From an uncultured Holophagaceae bacterium (GTDB taxonomy: Bacteria > Acidobacteriota > Holophagae > Holophagales > Holophagaceae), in contig CAITBU010000134.1 in NCBI GenBank assembly GCA_903890595.1, positions 1 through 11,363 of the forward strand: a stretch of 11,363 nucleotides of DNA. The letters are read 5' to 3'. The position numbers and the translations under genes are program-made. The notes beneath the pieces were generated by a model. That model was not told where the DNA came from, ran no database searches, and saw only the letters and a list, made by a program, of their open reading frames with translations. Positions 6,958 to 11,363 of this stretch are shown one piece after another; position 1 is the stretch's first letter, and every line of letters begins with the position of its first letter.

Positions 6958-9492
6958 CTAGCGGCGCTGGAGGACCTCCCGGACTTTCCCGGCCAGTTCG
7001 CGGATGCGGAAGGGCTTCTGGAGGAACCCGTCCGGGGGCAGGTCCACCAGGGATTCCAGGGATTCCCTCTGGGTGTACCCGCTGGTGAGCAGGACCCGGG
7101 TGCCGGGAGCCAGGGTGCGGATGCGCCGGAAGGCCTCGGCCCCCCCCATCCGGGGCATGGTCATGTCCAGGAGGACCAGGTCCACGGGCTCCAGGCCGGC
7201 CTCGAAGAACTCCACAGCCTCCAGTCCATCCCGGGCCTCCAGGACCCGGTAGCCCAGCCCCTGCAGGGCCCCCCGGGCCAGGTCCCGGATGATGCTCTCG
7301 TCGTCCACCACCAGCACCGTCCCTGAGACAGGCTCATCCACCTCGGGCGGGGGAAGGGGGACCGGGAGGGCCGCCTTGGAGGCTGGAAAGAGCAGGGTGA
7401 AGGTGGTGCCCTTGCCGGGCCGGCTGTGGACCCGGAGGCCGGCGTGGTGCCCCCGGACGATGCCGAGCATGGCCGAGAGCCCGAGGCCCCGGCCGGTGAA
7501 CTTGGTGGTAAAGAAGGGGTCGAAGATGCGGCCGATGGTCTCCGCATCCATCCCGCAGCCGTCGTCCTCCACGTCCAGGCGAACGTAGGTGCCCGGTTCC
7601 AGGACCTGCCCTGGGAAGTCTGCGGCCAGGTCCGCCCGGGTGGAGGTTATCGCCCGGGTGCGCAGGGTCACGGTGCCCGGGCGGTCCCCGATGGCCTCTG
7701 AGGCGTTGATGACCAGGTTCATCACCACCTGCTGGAACTGGGCGCTGTCAGCTTCCACCGCCGGCAGGCCGGGCTGCAGGAAGGTGCTGATGGAGACCTT
7801 CTTGGAGATCGAGACGGCCAGCAGGTCGCCCAGCTCCAGGATGATGGTGTTCAGGTCGATGGGTTGGATGGCGAAGTGGGCCTTGCCGGCGTAGGCCAGC
7901 AGCTGCCGAGCCAGGTCCGAGCCGCGCTGAGTGGTGGCCTCGATGCGCTGGAGGGCGGCCTGGAGCACCGGGTGGTCATGGACCAGGCTCTTGGCGACCT
8001 CGGCGTTCCCCAGGATGGCCGTGAGCAGGTTGTTGAAGTCATGGGCAATGCCCCCGGCCAGCACGCCCAGGCTCTCCAGCTTCTGGGCCTGGCGGAGGGC
8101 GCTCTCGGCCTGGCGGCGCTCGGTGATGTCATCGGCCTGGAAGATGGCCCCGATGAAGCGGCCCTCCTCGTCCCGCAGGGCCGTGTTGTACCAGTCGCAC
8201 AGGATCCGCTGGCCCCCGGGAGGGGTGTGCTCGAGGGTGGTGCGGGTGCCGCTCTCGGCGGCCAGGAGGTTCCGGCGCACGTCCACCGGGTCGGTCTCCT
8301 GGCTCGGAGGCAGCAGGTCCAGGGGGTCCCGCCCCAGGGCCTCCGCCTGGGTGTACCCGAAGAGGCGCTCGGCCGCCGGGTTCCAGGCCTGGATGCGGAA
8401 GGCGGCGTCCGTCTCGATCACCGCCAGGGGGGTATGGGCCCGGTGGCTGGCGTTCCGCTGGACCGCTTCGAAGAGGGAGGCGTTCATGTCCTGGGCCAGT
8501 TCCAGGGCCCGCAGCCGGGTCCCCGCCAGGGACCAGACTCCGGCGGCGAGACCGAGGCTGACCACGATGCCGCCCAGGAGCAGGGTCAGGGGCAGGCGGC
8601 GAGTCGGATCCTGGTAGAACGCGGGTCGGAGGGCGTAGCGGAGCTGCCAGGTGTGCCCCCCGGCCTCGAGGGTGTGCAGGGCCACCGGCTGTTTCCCGGC
8701 GGGCCAGTCGGGGCTGGCGAAGAGGGGGGTGGGGCTGGAGGCATCGGTCACCTCCAGCGTCAGGCCCGGGTCTTGGCCCCGGAGAGTCTCGGCCAGGAAG
8801 GGCTGGGTCAGGAGGGTGGTCACAATCCATCCCCGGGGAGCGCCGGCGTCGTCCCGCAGACGGACGGGGACGAGGAAGGCCAGGGCGCTTCGGGAGCTTC
8901 CGGTTGGGCCGACGGAGAATACCTCAGAGAGGCCGGGGCGGCCCTCGGTGGCCGTCCCTTGGGCGGCGTCGCGCAGGGCTTTGATGGCCCCTGCATCCAG
9001 GCCGGGTACCAGAATGGCCTCCTCCCCGGACTGGCAGAGCTCGGTGATCAGGCGGGTCCGGCGGGGGCCCGGGGCTGAGGCATCGAGGCGTCCGGCCAGG
9101 TGGGGGTGAGCCCGGAGGTAGCGCCCGAGGCCCTGGGCTTCCACCTCCCGGATGAAGGCGAGGTCCACGAGGCCGGGCTGCCGGGCAGGCAGGTCCAGGC
9201 TGTCCACGAAGGCTCGCCACTCCAGGGGCGAAGGCGGGACCCCGTCCGCAAAGACGCCCCGGACGTTTTGGGCCAGGTCCTCCCAGCGCCCCAGGCGGTT
9301 GGCCAGGTGCAGGCGGGTCTGAGTTACATAGCGATCGAGGCGGTCCTGGTCCCGCAGCCTCTGGTTGTGCAGGGCCGTGAGCCAAGCCACCAGGGTGGCT
9401 CCCAGGCTCACCGCCAGCACAGCCAGGGCCAGGACCCAGGGCCCCGGGGGGCGGGTCTGGCGCACTTCCTTGATGGCTGTGGGTGCGGGCAT
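6958..9492 (-). CDS. Hybrid sensor histidine kinase/response regulator with CHASE-type and PAS sensor domains
   Basis: This is an inner-membrane signalling protein of 844 residues. Transmembrane helices at about 19-41 and 302-324 flank a periplasmic region of about 260 residues that resembles a CHASE domain. A PAS domain follows (about 355-460, with NPAAERLFGY), then HisKA with the phospho-acceptor H484 in GGIAHDFNNLL. The ATPase domain has the N box NLVINASEA (N592, N596), the G1 box DDGCGMD (643-649) and GRGLGLS. The C-terminal receiver has D730/D731, the phospho-acceptor D776 in LLDMTMP and K826. The AHDFNNLL type of H-box is typical of orphan hybrid kinases. No HPt domain or separate DNA-binding regulator is in the window, so the output is unknown. 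The ribosome-binding site is weak, and an inverted repeat covers the start codon, so the start is less certain than the identity. The ligand cannot be deduced. Confidence 0.93.
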   Translation of the reverse strand: MPAPTAIKEVRQTRPPGPWVLALAVLAVSLGATLVAWLTALHNQRLRDQDRLDRYVTQTRLHLANRLGRWEDLAQNVRGVFADGVPPSPLEWRAFVDSLDLPARQPGLVDLAFIREVEAQGLGRYLRAHPHLAGRLDASAPGPRRTRLITELCQSGEEAILVPGLDAGAIKALRDAAQGTATEGRPGLSEVFSVGPTGSSRSALAFLVPVRLRDDAGAPRGWIVTTLLTQPFLAETLRGQDPGLTLEVTDASSPTPLFASPDWPAGKQPVALHTLEAGGHTWQLRYALRPAFYQDPTRRLPLTLLLGGIVVSLGLAAGVWSLAGTRLRALELAQDMNASLFEAVQRNASHRAHTPLAVIETDAAFRIQAWNPAAERLFGYTQAEALGRDPLDLLPPSQETDPVDVRRNLLAAESGTRTTLEHTPPGGQRILCDWYNTALRDEEGRFIGAIFQADDITERRQAESALRQAQKLESLGVLAGGIAHDFNNLLTAILGNAEVAKSLVHDHPVLQAALQRIEATTQRGSDLARQLLAYAGKAHFAIQPIDLNTIILELGDLLAVSISKKVSISTFLQPGLPAVEADSAQFQQVVMNLVINASEAIGDRPGTVTLRTRAITSTRADLAADFPGQVLEPGTYVRLDVEDDGCGMDAETIGRIFDPFFTTKFTGRGLGLSAMLGIVRGHHAGLRVHSRPGKGTTFTLLFPASKAALPVPLPPPEVDEPVSGTVLVVDDESIIRDLARGALQGLGYRVLEARDGLEAVEFFEAGLEPVDLVLLDMTMPRMGGAEAFRRIRTLAPGTRVLLTSGYTQRESLESLVDLPPDGFLQKPFRIRELAGKVREVLQRR

Positions 9493-9515
9493 GGTCGGCT
9501 CGAAGTCGGACCATG
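9490..9515. repeat. 7-base inverted repeat over the hybrid kinase start codon
   Basis: CATGGTC (9490-9496) and GACCATG (9509-9515) are perfect inverted arms separated by 12 bases. The left arm contains the kinase start codon (read on the minus strand). The repeat could be an operator that blocks kinase expression, or a hairpin that hides its weak ribosome-binding site. It lies in the 85-base divergent region between the kinase and the plus-strand gene at 9578. Confidence 0.35.
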
Positions 9516-9565
9516 GTAGCCCCTTTGGGCGGCGGCACCCCCCCTGCGGTAGTCTGGGGTCTGCC

Positions 9566-9570
9566 GGAGG
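9566..9570 (+). promoter_or_regulatory. Ribosome-binding site (GGAGG) that selects the TTG start at 9578
   Basis: GGAGG lies 7 bases before the TTG at 9578, which is an ideal spacing. The same frame is open further upstream to an ATG at 9365, but that extension would run over the kinase start and reads as low-complexity shadow sequence. This site therefore decides the start. Confidence 0.7.
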
Positions 9571-9577
9571 CGCCGCT

Positions 9578-10024
9578 TTGGACCTGTTTGATGATTTCCT
9601 GCCCTATGCCCAGGGCTGCCTGAAGCACCCCTCCGAGCGGGCCCGTCTGGCCGCCATCCTCCTCCAGTGGAGCGAGCGCTGGAAGGGAAAGCACCGGGTG
9701 TTCGACATCTCCCGCAGCCACCACGGCGCCTTCCTCCACTTCAACCAGCTCCTGGAAGGCAAGTGGGTTCAGGCCTTCACCTTCGTGGCCACCCGCCGAG
9801 AGGGCGTCTGCCTCCGGGGCCCCGAGCCGGACCGGGTGCGGAAGAGCCACAAGCTGCGGCGCAACCCACTCAATGCGGCACCCCTGGACACCCTGTTCGA
9901 GGCCTGGTCCCTGCACCCCGAGGCCCGGCCCGCCGGCCATGCGGTGGAGTTCTTCCTGGAAGAGACCCCGGACGACGTGTGGGCCGCCTGCCTCGCCGAG
10001 GTGCTCCAGCACCTGGGGGCCTGA
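9578..10024 (+). CDS. Conserved-looking protein of unknown function, 148 aa
   Basis: I do not recognise this protein. From the TTG start it reads LDLFDDFLPYAQGCLKHPSE and continues as a soluble protein with no signal peptide or membrane segment. The middle has a basic and aromatic stretch (RWKGKHRVFDISRSHHGAFL, about residues 31-50), a beta-like segment WVQAFTFVATRREGVCL, and a basic RKSHKLRRNPLN, followed by an acidic, probably helical C-terminus (EFFLEETPDDVWAACLAEVL). There is no cysteine pattern suggesting metal binding and no nucleotide-binding loop. Coding signal is good: the third codon position is GC-rich and the residue mix is that of a normal folded protein. It starts 85 bases from the divergent kinase and ends 198 bases before pheA. 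It may share a transcript with pheA, but the attenuator between them would make pheA expression separately controlled. The upstream extension to 9365 is rejected because of the RBS at 9566. Confidence 0.7.
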   Translation: MDLFDDFLPYAQGCLKHPSERARLAAILLQWSERWKGKHRVFDISRSHHGAFLHFNQLLEGKWVQAFTFVATRREGVCLRGPEPDRVRKSHKLRRNPLNAAPLDTLFEAWSLHPEARPAGHAVEFFLEETPDDVWAACLAEVLQHLGA

Positions 10025-10055
10025 CCCGGCGAATCGCTCTAGACCCTTGCAACGG

Positions 10056-10070
10056 GCCGGGATATCCGGC
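10056..10070 (+). repeat. Short GC-rich hairpin GCCGG-N5-CCGGC before the leader peptide
   Basis: GCCGG (10056-10060) and CCGGC (10066-10070) flank GATAT. The first arm also overlaps GCCGGG (10056-10061), which can pair with CCCGGC at 10025-10030 just after the preceding stop codon. No T-run follows, so it is not a clear terminator of the upstream gene. It may be an operator or a transcript-end stabilising hairpin. I could not identify a convincing promoter in 10025-10087. Confidence 0.3.
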
Positions 10071-10087
10071 AGAGTGTCAGGACTGCC

Positions 10088-10156
10088 ATGTCCATCTTCC
10101 GCCGCTATTTCCTCTTTAGCTTTCGCACCCCGGGTGCGAGGCCGAGCGGCGTCTAG
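10088..10156 (+). CDS. pheL: Putative phenylalanine-operon leader peptide (22 aa)
   Basis: A 22-codon reading frame starts at an ATG with AGGA five bases upstream and ends at TAG 10154-10156. It begins MSIFRRYFLFSFRT: Phe at codons 4, 8, 10 and 12 and Tyr at codon 7. Five of the first twelve residues are therefore aromatic, which is the hallmark of a phenylalanine attenuation leader (compare the Phe-rich PheL of E. coli, which precedes pheA). Two of the four Phe codons are TTT, although TTC is the commoner choice in this GC-rich DNA. The last Phe codon (10121-10123) abuts the first arm of the pause hairpin, and the stop codon lies within the antiterminator loop, as the ribosome-coupled model requires. 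It ends 66 bases before pheA. The peptide itself is expected to have no function beyond being translated. Confidence 0.8.
   Translation: MSIFRRYFLFSFRTPGARPSGV
10123..10139 (+). promoter_or_regulatory. Attenuator pause hairpin (segments 1:2)
   Basis: TCGCACC (10123-10129) pairs perfectly with GGTGCGA (10133-10139) around a 3-base loop, and two further U-G pairs are possible below. It follows directly on the run of Phe codons, so a ribosome stalled at codons 10-12 would melt it and free segment 2. Confidence 0.7.
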
Positions 10157-10185
10157 AACCAACACCGCTGCTGCCATCGCCCCCG
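10131..10185 (+). promoter_or_regulatory. Attenuator antiterminator (segments 2:3)
   Basis: CGGGTGCGA (10131-10139) can pair with TCGCCCCCG (10177-10185) in eight of nine positions. Nested inside are GGC/GCC (10140-10142 with 10173-10175) and AGCGG/CCGCT (10145-10149 with 10165-10169). The outer helix occupies most of the 5' arm of the terminator (10179-10187), so the two structures exclude each other. A ribosome at the leader stop codon (10154-10156) would block this fold and favour termination. Confidence 0.65.
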
Positions 10186-10213
10186 AGACCTCACGGCTCG
10201 GGGGCTTCGCTTT
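10179..10213 (+). terminator. Attenuator terminator before pheA (segments 3:4)
   Basis: GCCCCCGAG (10179-10187) and CTCGGGGGC (10197-10205) form a perfect 9-base-pair, very GC-rich stem with a 9-base loop. TTCGCTTT follows (five T in eight), an imperfect but plausible U-tract. The hairpin ends 17 bases before the pheA start codon, so it sits inside the leader rather than after an operon. Confidence 0.75.
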
Positions 10214-10222
10214 GGGGCCCCC

Positions 10223-11329
10223 ATGACCCAGTCCGATCCGACAACCCTCGCCAGCCTCCGCCAGGCCATCGACGCCGTGGACGACCAGGTGCTGGCCCTG
10301 CTGAACCAGCGGGCCCGTTACGCCTCCGAGGTGGGGCGCATCAAGTCCGCCGCCGCACCGGAGGCCCTCTTTCACGCGCCCCGGCGGGAGCGGGAAGTGC
10401 TCAGCCGCCTCGAGGCAGCCAACCCCGGACCCTTTCCCTCCACCGCCGTGCGGACGGTGTTCCAGGAGGTGATGAGTGCCTGCCTCAGCCTGGAGAAGCC
10501 GCTCCGGGTGGCCTTCCTGGGGCCCGAGGGGACCTTCACCCACCTGGCGGCGCGGCACCAGTTCGGCGGCTCCACCCAGGCCCTGCCCCAGGGCACCATC
10601 GCCGGCGTGTTTCAGGCGGTGGAGCGGCAGCGGGCGGACTACGGCGTGGTGCCCGTGGAGAACGCCACCGAGGGGGCCGTGGAGTCCACCCTGGACGCCT
10701 TTCTGGACAGTCCCGTGCGCATCTGCGGCGAGATCGTCCTGCCGGTGGATCAGGCGCTGCTCCTGCGGCCCGGTCTGGACCTGGGGGCGGTGCGCCGGGT
10801 GTACTCGCACCCTCAGGCCCTGGGCCAGTGCCGTCGGTGGCTGGACGCCCACCTGAGCCACGCCGACCGCATCGAGGCCGCCTCCACCTCTGAGGCTGCC
10901 CGCCTGGCTCATGAAGACGCCGAGGGTGCGGCCGTGGCACCCGAGCTGGCGACGGCCTTCTTCGGCCTCCGGGTGGTGGAGACCAAGATCCAGGACCTGG
11001 CGGCCAATGCCACCCGCTTCCTGGTGCTGGGGCAGAAGGGCCCCGAGCCCACGGGCCGGGACCGCACCACCCTGCTGGCCATGGCCCAGGACGGTCCCGG
11101 TGCCCTCCTGCACCTGCTGGAGCCCCTGGCCCGGCGGGGCCTGAACCTCAGCCGCATCCAGAGCCGCCCCACCCGGCGCAAGCTCTGGGAGTACGCCTTC
11201 TTCCTCGAGCTGGAAGGCCACGCAGGGGACCCGGCCATGGCCGAGGCCCTCGAAGAGCTGCGGGGCGTCTGTGCCTCGCTCAAGATCCTGGGCAGCTATC
11301 CCCAGGCCCCCACGGAAGGTGTGAAATGA
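10223..11329 (+). CDS. pheA: Bifunctional chorismate mutase/prephenate dehydratase (P-protein)
   Basis: This cytoplasmic enzyme converts chorismate to prephenate and then to phenylpyruvate, the committed branch of phenylalanine synthesis. Its 368 residues match the usual P-protein layout. Residues 1-90 are an AroQ chorismate mutase domain, with R13, R30 and K41 placed like the E. coli active-site R11, R28 and K39. Residues 94-275 are the prephenate dehydratase domain, with GPEGTF (100-105), VPVENATEGAV and NATRF (262-266). Residues 285-360 are an ACT domain with GALL (293-296) and QSRP (313-316), the equivalents of the Phe-binding GALV and ESRP motifs, so feedback inhibition by phenylalanine is likely; the Glu-to-Gln change at 313 may alter it. 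The Shine-Dalgarno sequence is weak: GGGG (10214-10217) runs straight into CCCCC before the ATG. The gene follows the leader-peptide attenuator and overlaps the next gene by ATGA. Identification is secure. Confidence 0.97.
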   Translation: MTQSDPTTLASLRQAIDAVDDQVLALLNQRARYASEVGRIKSAAAPEALFHAPRREREVLSRLEAANPGPFPSTAVRTVFQEVMSACLSLEKPLRVAFLGPEGTFTHLAARHQFGGSTQALPQGTIAGVFQAVERQRADYGVVPVENATEGAVESTLDAFLDSPVRICGEIVLPVDQALLLRPGLDLGAVRRVYSHPQALGQCRRWLDAHLSHADRIEAASTSEAARLAHEDAEGAAVAPELATAFFGLRVVETKIQDLAANATRFLVLGQKGPEPTGRDRTTLLAMAQDGPGALLHLLEPLARRGLNLSRIQSRPTRRKLWEYAFFLELEGHAGDPAMAEALEELRGVCASLKILGSYPQAPTEGVK

Positions 11330-11363
11330 CCACGATGACCTGGACCCCTGAGACCTGGCGGCA
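11326..11363 (+). CDS. Start of a downstream gene, possibly class II DAHP synthase (truncated by window edge)
   Basis: An ATG at 11326 overlaps the pheA stop codon (ATGA), with GGAAGG six bases upstream, so translation is probably coupled to pheA. Only 12 codons are visible: MTTMTWTPETWR. The W-x-P-x-x-W-R pattern close to the N-terminus resembles the beginning of class II (plant-like) 3-deoxy-7-phosphoheptulonate synthase, the first enzyme of the shikimate pathway, which would fit a phenylalanine-controlled operon. A second ATG at 11335 is a possible alternative start. The assignment rests on very few residues. Confidence 0.5.
   Translation, partial: MTTMTWTPETWR

Noticed and set aside
4358..6961. 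867-codon open frame on the plus strand opposite the HHE-Nfn gene
   Set aside because: Same cause: Gly/His/Ala/Leu-rich shadow translation with no domain signal, opposite a gene with clear flavin and Fe-S motifs.
9365..9577. 71-codon N-terminal extension of the 148-aa gene
   Set aside because: It overlaps the kinase N-terminus on the other strand, reads as Arg/Ser/Gly-rich shadow sequence and has no good RBS, while GGAGG sits exactly before the TTG at 9578.
10047..10075. Possible promoter (TTGCAA, 17 bases, CAGAGT) before the leader peptide
   Set aside because: The -10 match is poor, and the implied transcription start would fall on or after the leader's ribosome-binding site.
8924..11221. 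765-codon open frame on the minus strand crossing the kinase N-terminus, the unknown gene and pheA
   Set aside because: It runs antisense to pheA and the leader, shares DNA with three better-supported genes, and its sequence is compositionally biased with no recognisable domain.
1..11363. CRISPR arrays, insertion sequences, tRNA or rRNA genes
   Set aside because: No regularly spaced repeats, transposase-like frames, terminal inverted repeats or tRNA cloverleaf sequences were seen on reading both strands.

Overview
The window is GC-rich and densely coded. It looks like a chromosomal segment from an anaerobic or facultatively anaerobic bacterium: a full-length pyruvate:ferredoxin oxidoreductase sits beside an Nfn-type electron-bifurcating flavoprotein and a dihydroorotate-dehydrogenase-like protein. 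The family mix and base composition made me think of Acidobacteriota (Holophagae, Geothrix/Holophaga-like). That is an impression, not a result of a search.

Left part (1-6793, all minus strand; transcription runs from high to low coordinates). A 925-residue protein fuses an N-terminal hemerythrin-like HHE domain to both halves of an NfnA/NfnB (SudB/SudA) oxidoreductase. It is followed by nifJ (1186 aa) and then, 7 bases further on, by a dihydroorotate-dehydrogenase-like gene that runs off the window edge. Together they form a ferredoxin/NAD(P)H module: NifJ makes reduced ferredoxin from pyruvate, and the Nfn-like enzyme can exchange electrons between ferredoxin, NADH and NADPH. The 111-base gap before nifJ is AT-rich and holds four copies of GTATC/GATAC.

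Middle (6794-9577). A hybrid sensor histidine kinase (membrane anchor, CHASE-type sensor, PAS, HisKA, HATPase, C-terminal receiver) is also on the minus strand. A hairpin plus T-run separates it from the Nfn-like gene. A short divergent region with an inverted repeat over the kinase start codon separates it from the plus-strand genes.

Right part (9578-11363, plus strand). A 148-aa protein of unknown function (TTG start, strong RBS) is followed by a 198-base gap and then pheA, the bifunctional chorismate mutase/prephenate dehydratase with an ACT domain. pheA overlaps (ATGA) the start of a gene whose first residues resemble class II DAHP synthase. The gap contains what looks like a complete phenylalanine attenuator: a 22-codon leader peptide with Phe/Tyr codons clustered at codons 4-12, a pause hairpin, a competing antiterminator, and a GC-rich terminator ending 17 bases before the pheA start codon. 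This attenuator and the HHE-NfnA-NfnB triple fusion are the two most interesting items in the window.
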